A stretch of 62,835 nucleotides of DNA from JBBSOW01 sp038259365 (GTDB lineage: Bacteria; Actinomycetota; Actinomycetes; Propionibacteriales; Propionibacteriaceae). The DNA is taken from positions 1 through 62,835 of the forward strand of contig JBBSOW010000006.1 in NCBI GenBank assembly GCA_038259365.1, read 5' to 3'. Both the position numbers and the translations under genes were made by a program. The stretch's first letter is position 1. Each line of letters begins with the position of its first letter. The notes below the pieces were generated by a model, which was not told where the DNA came from, made no database searches, and saw nothing but the letters and a program-made list of their open reading frames with translations. Shown in pieces: positions 34,345 to 42,562 of the stretch.

Positions 34345-35255
34345 TCCAAGCCCAGATCGCGATGGAACACCCCGGTCGGGATGCCCTCTTCGCGCAGCTT
34401 CGACGCCAACGCCTCCGACATCGCCGTGCTGCGGTGCTTGCCGCCGGTGCAGCCGATGGCGATGGTGATGAGCCGCTTGCCTTCGCGCAGGTAGCCGGCA
34501 CGCTGGATGAGCACGAGGCCCAGCAGCTGATCGAGGAACGGCCCCGCGTCCACCTGGCCCAGAACGTACTTGCTCACCGCCGCGGAGAGACCGGTTTGGG
34601 CGCGCAGCTCGGGCACCCAGTGCGGGTTCGGCAGAAAGCGGACGTCGGTCACCAGGTCGGCGTCGACGGGGGTGCCGTTCTTGAACCCGAAGCTCATCAC
34701 CACCGCCCTCAGCTTGGCGGCGGTGTCCTGCCCGTAGGCCTGCACGATCCGAGCCGCCAGCTGGTGGGGATTCAACTCGGAGGTGTTGATCACCAGGTCC
34801 GCCACCGCGCGCATCGGGGCGAGCTGCTCGCGCTCGGCCGTGACCCCGTCGACCACCCGTCCCGTGCCTTGCAGCGGATGCGGGCGGCGGGCCGACTCCT
34901 GGCGGCGCAGGATGATGTCCTCAGCCGCCTCGAGGTAGAGCACGTCGTAGCTGACGTTCTCGGCGTTCAGCCTGTCGAACATGTGCCGCAGCTGGCCGAA
35001 CAGGGTGCGCGAGCGAACATCGAGCACCACGGCCACCTGGAAGATCCCGGCCCCGTGCAGTTCGGTGAGGGTGTCCAACATCACGCCCGGGGGAAGGTTG
35101 TCCACCAGGTACCAGCCGATGTCCTCGAGCGCGTGAGCCGCCGTGGTGCGTCCCGCGCCGGTCATACCGGTGACGATGAGCAGGCGGGTCTGGCGAGGTT
35201 CCGCGGCCGGTTCGACGGAGGGATTGTTGGGCGCTGTTGAGCTCACCCCACCCAT
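34341..35255 (-). CDS. rapZ: RapZ/YvcJ nucleotide-binding protein
   Basis: This 304-residue P-loop protein has TGMTGAGRTTAAHALEDIGW, then LVDNLPPGVM, DVRSRTLFGQL, and the C-terminal FGFKNGTPVDADLVTDVRFLPNP and IGCTGGKHRS motifs. E. coli RapZ guides small-RNA decay; the Gram-positive role is less clear. It lies in the conserved uvrC-rapZ-yvcK-whiA set. Confidence 0.94.
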   Translation of the reverse strand: MGGVSSTAPNNPSVEPAAEPRQTRLLIVTGMTGAGRTTAAHALEDIGWYLVDNLPPGVMLDTLTELHGAGIFQVAVVLDVRSRTLFGQLRHMFDRLNAENVSYDVLYLEAAEDIILRRQESARRPHPLQGTGRVVDGVTAEREQLAPMRAVADLVINTSELNPHQLAARIVQAYGQDTAAKLRAVVMSFGFKNGTPVDADLVTDVRFLPNPHWVPELRAQTGLSAAVSKYVLGQVDAGPFLDQLLGLVLIQRAGYLREGKRLITIAIGCTGGKHRSTAMSEALASKLREEGIPTGVFHRDLGLE

Positions 35256-35268
35256 TATGGCGGCGCGG

Positions 35269-37233
35269 CTAATCCGAGAGCACCTCGCCCGTCGCGGTGT
35301 TCACGCTTTCGGAGCGCGGGGCCTCGTCCAGGGCGTTCTTGATCGCCTCCGCGGTCCCGTGACCGACCCCGGGCACCAGCGCGATCTCCTCTGCGGTTGC
35401 CAAGCGCAACTTGCGCAACGAGCCGAAGTGTTTGATAACCGCCTTGCGTCGGACATCGCCCATGCCGGGCACGTCGTCCAGTAGGGATTCGACCATCGAT
35501 TTGCTCCGCCGGCCGCGGTGGTGCCCGATGGCGAAGCGGTGGGCCTCATCGCGCAACCGCTGCAACAGGTACAGGCCCTCGGAGGTGCGCGGCAGAATGA
35601 GCGGGTACTCAGAATCGGGCAGCCACACCTCCTCGAGTCGCTTCGCCAGGCCGCAGAGCGCGATGTCGCCCAAGCCGAGCTCGGCCAGCGCCGCCTCGGC
35701 GGCGGTGACCTGCGGGGGTCCACCGTCGACGACCACGAGGGCGGGCCGGTAGGCGAACTTGCGGGGGCGTCCCGTGCTCGGGTCGATGAGCAGCGGCCCG
35801 CTGTCCCCTGCCTCCTCGCTGGGGCTGAGGTCGACGTTGTCGGCCAGCATCCGCCTGAACCGTCGCGTGATGACCTCGTGCATGGAGGCCACGTCGTTTT
35901 GGCCGTCGACGTCGCGGATCGTGAACCGGCGGTACTCGCTCTTCTTGGGCAGCCCGTCCTCGAAGACGACCATGGAGGCGACCACCTCGGTGCCCTGCAG
36001 GTTCGAGACGTCGTAACACTCGATGCGCAGGGGCACCTCGGGCAGTTCGAGTGCCTCCTGGAGTTCCTCCAGCGCCCGGTTGCGCGTGGTGAGGTCGCTG
36101 GCCCGCTTGGTCTTGTGCCGGATCAGGATCTCTTGGGCGTTGCGGCCCACCGTCTCCATGAGGATGCGCTTGTCGCCGCGCTGCGGCACCCGCACGTCCA
36201 CGGGGGCGCCGCGGCGCTGTTCGAGCCACTCCAGCACCGACGCGTCACTGGGCAGGGTCGGCACCAAGATGTTGCGCGGGACGACGTCGTCGTCCTCGGC
36301 GTACAGCTGCACCAGGAAGCTGCCCACCAGCGAGGCGGTATCGGAATCGTCCATCCGATCCGCCACCCAACCGCGTTCCCCGCGGATGCGGCCGTTGCGG
36401 ACGTGGAAGATCTGCACCGCCACCTCCAGGGGATCCTCGGCGAGCGCGATGACGTCGGCGTCCGTGCCGTCGGCCAACACGATGGCCTGGCTCTCCATGG
36501 CGCGCTTGAGGGCCCCGATGTTGTCCCGTAACCGGCCGGCGCGCTCGTACTCCATCTCCTGGGCGGCCCGCTTCATCTCCTTCTCGAGGCGGCGGATCAG
36601 CGGGCCGGCCTGGCCTCCGATGAACTGGCAGAAGTCCTCGACGATCCGGCGGTGATCGTCGGCGCTGATCCTCTCCACGCACGGCGCAGAGCACTTGTCG
36701 ATGTAGCCGAGCAGGCAGGGCCGGCCGACCTGACGGGCGTTGCGAAACACCCCATTGCTGCACGAGCGCATCGGAAACACCCGCAGCAGCAGATCGACCG
36801 TCTCGCGGATCGCCCAGGCGTGGCTGTAGGGGCCGAAGTAGCGATTGCCCTTGCGCTTGTTTCCCCGGCCGACGAAGACCCGCGGAAACTCCTCCGACCA
36901 CGTGACCGCCAGCCACGGGTAGGACTTGTCGTCGCGATACTTGACGTTGAAGCGCGGGTCGTACTGCTTGATCCACGTGTACTCGAGTTGCAGCGCCTCC
37001 ACCTCGGTCTGCACCAGGGTCCACTCCACCCGCGCGGCCGTCGTCACCATCGTCTGGGTGCGGGTGTGCAGGGAAGTGACGTCGGCGAAGTAGGAGTTCA
37101 GCCTCGAGCGCAGCGACTTCGCCTTGCCGACGTAGATGACCCGGCCGTGCGAATCGGAGAACCGGTAGACCCCCGGCCCGGTCGGGATCGAGCCCGGGGC
37201 GGGGCGGTAGGAAGCGGGGTTGGACACCCTCAC
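35269..37233 (-). CDS. uvrC: UvrABC excinuclease subunit C
   Basis: This 654-residue repair nuclease makes both incisions around a DNA lesion. Domains in order: GIY-YIG nuclease (GVYRFSDSHGRVIYVGKAKS), Cys-rich region (GVFRNARQVGRPCLLGYIDK, SAPCVERIS), UVR motif (about residues 205-240), RNase H-like C-nuclease (RIECYDVSNLQGTEVVASMV, LVVVDGGPPQ) and tandem helix-hairpin-helix (VPGMGDVRRKAVIKHFGS, ALVPGVGHGTAEAI). The start is GTG 37233; a GTG two codons on is possible. Confidence 0.96.
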   Translation of the reverse strand: MRVSNPASYRPAPGSIPTGPGVYRFSDSHGRVIYVGKAKSLRSRLNSYFADVTSLHTRTQTMVTTAARVEWTLVQTEVEALQLEYTWIKQYDPRFNVKYRDDKSYPWLAVTWSEEFPRVFVGRGNKRKGNRYFGPYSHAWAIRETVDLLLRVFPMRSCSNGVFRNARQVGRPCLLGYIDKCSAPCVERISADDHRRIVEDFCQFIGGQAGPLIRRLEKEMKRAAQEMEYERAGRLRDNIGALKRAMESQAIVLADGTDADVIALAEDPLEVAVQIFHVRNGRIRGERGWVADRMDDSDTASLVGSFLVQLYAEDDDVVPRNILVPTLPSDASVLEWLEQRRGAPVDVRVPQRGDKRILMETVGRNAQEILIRHKTKRASDLTTRNRALEELQEALELPEVPLRIECYDVSNLQGTEVVASMVVFEDGLPKKSEYRRFTIRDVDGQNDVASMHEVITRRFRRMLADNVDLSPSEEAGDSGPLLIDPSTGRPRKFAYRPALVVVDGGPPQVTAAEAALAELGLGDIALCGLAKRLEEVWLPDSEYPLILPRTSEGLYLLQRLRDEAHRFAIGHHRGRRSKSMVESLLDDVPGMGDVRRKAVIKHFGSLRKLRLATAEEIALVPGVGHGTAEAIKNALDEAPRSESVNTATGEVLSD

Positions 37234-37304
37234 AGATTAGGCGAGCGTCGGAAGAAATACCCGACTGTCACGGAGAAGCGCTCTGGTCGGTGGCCGGCCA
37301 ACGC

Positions 37305-39206
37305 TTACCAAGGTCGGCCCCAGTGCCCCGGCGCCAGCCGGCGGGATTGCAGCATCGCGGCCAGCTCTGCGCCGTTAGCCGGCCGGCGCGCCGGGTCGGC
37401 CTCGGTGCACTGTGCGGCGAGCCCGGCAAGCTCGGGGTCGGTGCCTCGCAGCAGCCCCATGGTGCGCTGGTTTCGTCGGCCGTTCAGCACCTCGTCGAGG
37501 ATGCGGCCGGGACTGGCGCCGGGCTCGGCGAACAGCGGCAACCCGGTAGCGGCGTAGGCGATGTTGGCCCCCCAGCACCACACGTCGGAGCGGGCGGGAT
37601 CTGCCCCGTGGGCGGGGTTGAGCTGTTGTTCGGGGGCGATGAACCCGATGGAACCCAACGCCGTGCCCGCCTGCGTCAGGGTGGCCCCGGGATCGGCCAA
37701 CTGGGCGATGCCAAGATCGACGACGACGGGGCCGCGGTCGGTCAGCAAGATGTTGGCCGGCTTGACGTCGCGATGCGCCATGCCGGCCCCGTGGATCGCG
37801 GACAGGGCGGCCGCGAGCCGGGTGGCGAGGTGGCGCAGTCGCTGCCGATCCCGGATCGGCCCCAGCTTGGCCACCGCCTCGTTGAGGCTCGGTCCCGCCA
37901 GGTACTCCATCACGATGTAGGGATGTTCGGCGTCGATGCCGACGTCGCGGATCGCGACCACGCTGTCCCCGCCGACCCGCGACAGCGCCATGATCTCGCG
38001 CAACAGCCGCTGCGGCGCCTGCACCTGCGCGCCCACCATGGGGTTCGCCACCTTGATGGCCACCGGCGTGGTGCCCTGGTAGGCGAGGTAGACGATCGCC
38101 ATGCCGCCGCTGCCGATCCTTCCGGCGATGTCCCAGCCGCCGACGCGGGTCGGCTCGTAGGCCGCCAGCGGGCGCACCGGTGACGCCAGCGCCCCCCACG
38201 GCGAACCCGGCAGGACCGCGCCGGGTTCTTGGTGCAGGACGGTCGTTTTCGCGTCATCGGCGGGAGGTAGGGGGGCGCGCGGTTTGCTCGGCAAGACCGA
38301 GGTGGGCGTCTCGTCGGCCGGGGCTGGACCGCCCGGCCCGAACACCCGGGTCGGGGTGGCTTGGAGCCGGGCTGACCGGGTTTTGGCTGGCTGAGGTTCG
38401 GCGACGGGTTGCGCAACGAGCCGCCGTAGGTCGGGTCCGAAGATCCAGCCCGGCAATTCCGGCAGCGCGGTGCGGACGCGATCGATGCGCCTGGTGTGGC
38501 TCCACACCGCCGGGCCCAGCCCGCACGCCAGCACGATGGGCACCCACGGCAGCGGCAGGTCCCGCTGCAGGTCGGCGGTCACGACCGTCAGACCCAGCGC
38601 GAGCGCCACCGCGAGCAACCCGTTCCACGCCTTGGGGCCGCCCCGTACCGCGCGGACCACCGCGGATCGCGTCCGCAGCGAGCGAACCAGCCCGAAGAGT
38701 ACCCACGCGAGGACCGCGACGAACAACAGCAACACCCCCGTGAGCACCGGATTGGTGGCCCAGTCGAAGGGATCGCTGATCCGGTCCCCGAGCATGCTCG
38801 GCCGCTTTTGCCCGATCTGGCGGCGAAAGGCCTTCTGGCCCCAGGGGGCCACGAGCGCCCAATACGCCACCGTCACGGCGAGCAGGTACCCCACCAGCCA
38901 ACCCATCGTGGCCCTCGACAGCTTCAGATCGGCCAGGTATCTCGCGGCGAGCTGGCGGCCGCCTGGCGCCCTCATCCCCACCTGGGTACCGATCCGACGC
39001 AGCCCGGGACGCGCATAATTGAGGCGGTCGGTGACCCTGATCGCCCGTCGACGCAGGGGGGTCAGGAGCAGCGCGATCGCGAAGCCCAGGACCAGGTAGG
39101 ACAGCCCGGTGGCCCCCGCGAAACCGCCAGCGCCCACCAGGCCGGCGAAGGCGTCGAAGGTCTCGACCAGCCACGCCAGCACGGGACCGGCCCCGTACTC
39201 GTCCAT
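37305..39206 (-). CDS. Membrane Ser/Thr protein kinase with N-terminal multi-pass domain
   Basis: In this 633-residue protein the kinase is C-terminal, the reverse of PknB-type kinases. Residues 1-250 hold about five hydrophobic segments, the first followed by a basic loop (TPLRRRAIRVTDRL, then RPGLRRIG). A Pro/Ala-rich linker follows. The kinase begins near residue 350 with all catalytic elements: RIGSGGMAIVYLA, VAIKVAN, HRDVKPANILL, VVDLGIAQL (DLG for DFG), GFIAPEQ. The ATG at 39206 has GGGAG upstream; the frame is open further but is antisense to the Rieske gene. The membrane part faintly resembles YidC/Oxa1. Targets unknown. Confidence 0.85.
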   Translation of the reverse strand: MDEYGAGPVLAWLVETFDAFAGLVGAGGFAGATGLSYLVLGFAIALLLTPLRRRAIRVTDRLNYARPGLRRIGTQVGMRAPGGRQLAARYLADLKLSRATMGWLVGYLLAVTVAYWALVAPWGQKAFRRQIGQKRPSMLGDRISDPFDWATNPVLTGVLLLFVAVLAWVLFGLVRSLRTRSAVVRAVRGGPKAWNGLLAVALALGLTVVTADLQRDLPLPWVPIVLACGLGPAVWSHTRRIDRVRTALPELPGWIFGPDLRRLVAQPVAEPQPAKTRSARLQATPTRVFGPGGPAPADETPTSVLPSKPRAPLPPADDAKTTVLHQEPGAVLPGSPWGALASPVRPLAAYEPTRVGGWDIAGRIGSGGMAIVYLAYQGTTPVAIKVANPMVGAQVQAPQRLLREIMALSRVGGDSVVAIRDVGIDAEHPYIVMEYLAGPSLNEAVAKLGPIRDRQRLRHLATRLAAALSAIHGAGMAHRDVKPANILLTDRGPVVVDLGIAQLADPGATLTQAGTALGSIGFIAPEQQLNPAHGADPARSDVWCWGANIAYAATGLPLFAEPGASPGRILDEVLNGRRNQRTMGLLRGTDPELAGLAAQCTEADPARRPANGAELAAMLQSRRLAPGHWGRPW

Positions 39207-39317
39207 CGGTACTCCCTTGCACGCCGTCGGTGAAAGGGACGAGCCTAGTCCAGGCCGTGGGGTCGGCGGCCATCCTCGCGGGCGGCTGTAGTGGGTGGAC
39301 GTCACTAGACTCAAGCC

Positions 39318-39839
39318 ATGACCTCGTTGAACAGCTACCCCGTCGGACGCCGACGACTCCTGTCGCTCGGCGGCCTCGCGGCCATGGCGACCGCCGTCCC
39401 CCTCGCCGCGTGCTCCGCCTCGACCGATCAGCCCGCCCCGCCGGCGAAGACCTCCGCGGGGGCTGGCTCCTCGGGGCCCGTCGGCTCCGGGTCCCCAGGA
39501 TCGGGGTCTGGCACGACGTCCGGGTCTGGCACGACGCCCGGAGCTGCGAAAGGGGGCACCACGGTCAGCGCCGCGGACGTGCCCGTGGGCGGCGGCGTCA
39601 TCTTGGAGGAGGCCCCCTACGTGGTCACCCAGCCGACCGCGGGCGAGTACAAGGCGTTCACCAAGATCTGCACTCATCAGGGATGCCCGGTGAGCGAGAT
39701 CAAGGACGAGAGCATCAAGTGTTTTTGCCACGGCTCGGAGTTCTCCATCGCCGACGGCTCGGTCATCCAAGGGCCCGCCGAGAAACCGCTGGAGGAGTTC
39801 ACCACCTCCGTTTCTGGAGACACCATCACGCTTGGCTGA
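39318..39839 (+). CDS. Tat-exported Rieske Fe-S lipoprotein
   Basis: This 173-residue protein has a twin-arginine-type start (GRRRLLSLGG), a hydrophobic segment and a lipobox ending L-A-A-C near residue 32. A Gly/Ser/Thr/Pro linker with repeated GSGTT and then a Rieske [2Fe-2S] domain follow, with CTHQGCPV and CFCHGSEFS binding boxes. It should sit on the outer membrane face and transfer electrons. It is divergent from the membrane kinase (111-base gap). It is not linked to a cytochrome bc complex here. Confidence 0.92.
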   Translation: MTSLNSYPVGRRRLLSLGGLAAMATAVPLAACSASTDQPAPPAKTSAGAGSSGPVGSGSPGSGSGTTSGSGTTPGAAKGGTTVSAADVPVGGGVILEEAPYVVTQPTAGEYKAFTKICTHQGCPVSEIKDESIKCFCHGSEFSIADGSVIQGPAEKPLEEFTTSVSGDTITLG

Positions 39840-40267
39840 TGTCCAGCCGAAGACGTCTACCCAGGCAAACCAGGTGCCTTGATCATCACGTGGCAGGACG
39901 GCACGATGAAATCGGCCGCATCCCGCGTGCTCTCCGAACCCGACGATGGTTGTATCGATCTTTCCGCTGGCAGCGAATCCGAGAACCCGCGAGCCACCCG
40001 ATATCGGTAGTCGAACGGTGACCGCCACTCGAAGACTCCCGGCTCCGATTGTCTAACCCGCCAACCGCCATGATTTTTAGCCCGATGCTCCAGCCGACCA
40101 AGAGGGCCCAGGCGCTCCGCCGCCAATGCCGCACTCGTAATCCTTGGCACGGATGGGATTGCGGTGCCGAGGCCAAAGCTCGCCTGAGGTATCAACACCG
40201 CCAGTGTGCGCTCCTAACCCCCGAGTCACGAACATCGGGATCGGGCCAAAACAAAGGGGAATAAGCC
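39840..40267 (-). pseudogene. Intergenic region holding a DUF222/HNH C-terminal remnant
   Basis: No intact gene lies in these 428 bases. On the minus strand, about 39,989-40,093, the frame reads HRAKNHGGWRVRQSEPGVFE, then WRSPFDYRYRV, which is the C-terminal end of the HNH module of DUF222/13E12 proteins. The Cys/His residues of the HNH core are mostly lost. The right end carries a strong ribosome site (AAAGGGGA) for the next gene and presumably its promoter. Confidence 0.65.
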
Positions 40268-41602
40268 ATGACTGAGCCACAAGGCCATCAAGAAGCACGA
40301 GCCGCCATCCGCCCCGTCAAGGAGGGCGCCGAGGATGAGCTACTGGCCAAGGCCGGGGTAGTCGCGGTCGACATTGCGGAGAAGGAGTCCGAGGGTAAAC
40401 CGACCGGAGACCTGAGCATCGTCGTCTACGTCGAGAAGAAGCAGCCGCTCACCAAGCTGTCCGCGGCCAACAAGGTGCCGAAGGAGATCGATGGCATCCC
40501 CACCGACGTGCAGGAAATGCAGATCGAACTGCAGGCCGTCGAACGGCTCGAAGATGAGGCGCTGGTCGATACGAGCGACTACCCCACCCTCAAGGGCGGG
40601 ATCTCGATTGGCCCCCAGCGAAGCATCTATCTCACTCCCCCAGCCGTCCCCAATCCGGGCAACTACACGTTCGTGGGCACCCTCGGCGCCATGGTGAAGG
40701 ATCGCAACACCGGGGCGGCGATGGGGTTGACCAACTTCCACGTCGCCTGCGTCGATAGCACGTGGGCCGTCGGCAACCGTCAGGTCCAGCCCGGACGGCC
40801 CGACGGCGGTGCGGTGAGCGACGACTTCGGCCAGATCACCCGCGCGGTTCTCTCCACGATGGTCGACGGGGCCGTGCTGAAGGTCGATGACGGACAACCC
40901 TGGGTTGCCGAAGTCGCCGAGATCGGGGCGGTAGCGGGTAAGCAGACCGCGGCCGTCGGGATGGCCGTACAAAAACGCGGACGCACCACCGAACACACCT
41001 ACGGCAGCGTCAGCTCGGTGGACTTCACCGTGACCGTGCCCTACGGCGACGGTATCGGTTCCCGAACCCTCCGGCACCAGATCAGGATCAACACCGACGC
41101 CAGCCGATCCGCGCGCTTCTCCGACAGGGGTGACTCCGGTTCGGTGATCATGACGCAGGAACGCAAGGTCGTCGGGTTGTTGTTCGCCGGTAGCACCGAC
41201 GGGCGGTTCACCTTTGCCAACCCGATCCAGTCGGTGCTCGACGAACTCGACGTCGACCTGCTCGAGCCGCCCGTGGTGACGGTTACCCGGCCACTGGTGA
41301 CGTGCCTGCGGACCCGCCTCACGGTCCTCTGCCCGACCCGGGATCTCAGCCGGTGCTTCACCAGGGATCCGAGCCTCTGCTTCGTCAGGACGCGCAACAC
41401 CCCGCTGTGCGACATCGACATCCGTACTCGTTTTGTGTGTCGGCCACCGTGGCCGGGGATTCCCGGGCGGCCGGGACAGTTCGGCGATCTCGGCGAGGAC
41501 GGCTCGTCGGAGGGTCACGACGGCGAAGACTATCTGGCGGGCTATCTGGCCGCCCTGGAGGAGGTCGCGGCCGTGATCGACGGCGCGACCGAACAGGAGT
41601 GA
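40268..41602 (+). CDS. Trypsin-like serine protease-fold protein with Cys/Thr-Arg repeat tail
   Basis: In this 444-residue protein, residues 20-110 form an N-terminal module (LSIVVYVEKKQPLTKL, VPKEIDGIPTDVQ). Residues 120-335 form a chymotrypsin-like domain with a plausible triad: His158 (TNFHVAC), Asp200 (MVDGAVLKV), Ser290 (RGDSGSV). No signal peptide is seen, so it is cytoplasmic unless exported by another route. Residues 340-392 hold six Cys (346, 355, 363, 371, 381, 391), each preceded by Thr or Ser at 0-3 residues, with TR repeated between them. A Gly/Pro segment and an acidic helical tail end it. The kinase, HopA1 and LanC genes follow directly, so I infer that the tail is a lanthionine substrate. 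Confidence 0.85.
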   Translation: MTEPQGHQEARAAIRPVKEGAEDELLAKAGVVAVDIAEKESEGKPTGDLSIVVYVEKKQPLTKLSAANKVPKEIDGIPTDVQEMQIELQAVERLEDEALVDTSDYPTLKGGISIGPQRSIYLTPPAVPNPGNYTFVGTLGAMVKDRNTGAAMGLTNFHVACVDSTWAVGNRQVQPGRPDGGAVSDDFGQITRAVLSTMVDGAVLKVDDGQPWVAEVAEIGAVAGKQTAAVGMAVQKRGRTTEHTYGSVSSVDFTVTVPYGDGIGSRTLRHQIRINTDASRSARFSDRGDSGSVIMTQERKVVGLLFAGSTDGRFTFANPIQSVLDELDVDLLEPPVVTVTRPLVTCLRTRLTVLCPTRDLSRCFTRDPSLCFVRTRNTPLCDIDIRTRFVCRPPWPGIPGRPGQFGDLGEDGSSEGHDGEDYLAGYLAALEEVAAVIDGATEQE

Positions 41603-41605
41603 GAG

Positions 41606-42562
41606 GTGCTCACCTCTCCCGAGCTGCTCGTGGCTGCCGTCCGAGCCGGGATCGTTTCCGGCTCGGCGGCACGCCGCGGCGAGGTCCTCGTTCGCCCGAT
41701 CCCACGCAGCAACAGCGTGCACGGCATCGAGGCGGGCGGCGAGCCCGTGATGTTCACCAAGCAGGCCGGGCTGGCTTCCCACCTCGACGGTGACGATCCC
41801 GTCGCCGCCGAGGCGTCGACCTGCACGCTGCTCGCGGAATCCGGCCTCGCGCCCCGGTTGCATCCGGCGAGCGACGCCTCCGCGGCGTGGATCCACCCCG
41901 TTGCCGGGCGCAGCGTGGCCGACCTGGCCTTCGATCAACGAGAACTCGAGACAACTGCCGTTCGCCTCGGCGAGTCCCTGGCGCTGCTGCACACCCAACC
42001 CACCGACGAGGGATCGCCGGCAACCGCGTTGCCGCCGTGGCCGCTGCGGACCACATTGCCGCCGTCGATGCAATCGACGGACTCCACCTGCCAGTCCTGT
42101 TGCCGTGCGCGCGCCGACGTCCTCGCGGTCCTCCACCACGACGCGGTCGCGGCGATCTTGCGGCGGTTGCGGGCGGACTGGGGGCCCCAGGCGTGGACCC
42201 ACGGGGACATTTCGCTGGCCAATCTGCTATTGGATGACTCGGCCGGTGATTGTGCCGTCAAGCTGATCGACTGGGAGAGCGCCGGTTTGGGGATCCCCGA
42301 GTGGGATCTCGTCTCCGCCGAGGCCGCGCTGCACCTCCTCGGCGATGTCGCCCCCGGAGCCGGCGTCTTCCGGCACGCCTACCGGCAGGCGGGTGGGACC
42401 GCGGTCGGCTCCCCGGCGTGGCGATGCGTGCGCGAACTCGTGTCGGCCTGGCAGTTCACCGGTCACGACACGCCCCATCAAGTCGAAAGCGTGCGGCGCG
42501 CCCTCGAATCCGTCCACGTCCACGCCGACGCCGCGTCGAAGTTTGGGGAGACGGCGAGATGA
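41606..42562 (+). CDS. APH-type kinase of a lanthipeptide/thioamitide-like system
   Basis: This 318-residue aminoglycoside phosphotransferase-fold protein has the catalytic loop near residues 197-205 (WTHGDISLANLLL) and the metal-binding Asp at about residue 219 (KLIDWESAGLG, then WDL). The N-lobe is short. The family as a whole phosphorylates drugs, sugars and proteins. Next to a HopA1-domain gene its expected role is Ser/Thr phosphorylation of a peptide before elimination, as for such pairs in thioamitide and class V lanthipeptide pathways. It starts with GTG three bases after the protease stop and overlaps the HopA1 gene by ATGA. Confidence 0.82.
   Translation: MLTSPELLVAAVRAGIVSGSAARRGEVLVRPIPRSNSVHGIEAGGEPVMFTKQAGLASHLDGDDPVAAEASTCTLLAESGLAPRLHPASDASAAWIHPVAGRSVADLAFDQRELETTAVRLGESLALLHTQPTDEGSPATALPPWPLRTTLPPSMQSTDSTCQSCCRARADVLAVLHHDAVAAILRRLRADWGPQAWTHGDISLANLLLDDSAGDCAVKLIDWESAGLGIPEWDLVSAEAALHLLGDVAPGAGVFRHAYRQAGGTAVGSPAWRCVRELVSAWQFTGHDTPHQVESVRRALESVHVHADAASKFGETAR

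Noticed and set aside
39207..40028. Upstream extension of the membrane kinase frame
   Set aside because: It lies opposite the Rieske lipoprotein gene and the ATG at 39206 has a good ribosome site.
40049..40264. A 71-residue plus-strand frame with several Cys as a lanthipeptide precursor
   Set aside because: It is mostly antisense to the DUF222 remnant, has no ribosome site and no leader-like region; its Cys do not follow Ser/Thr in a regular way.
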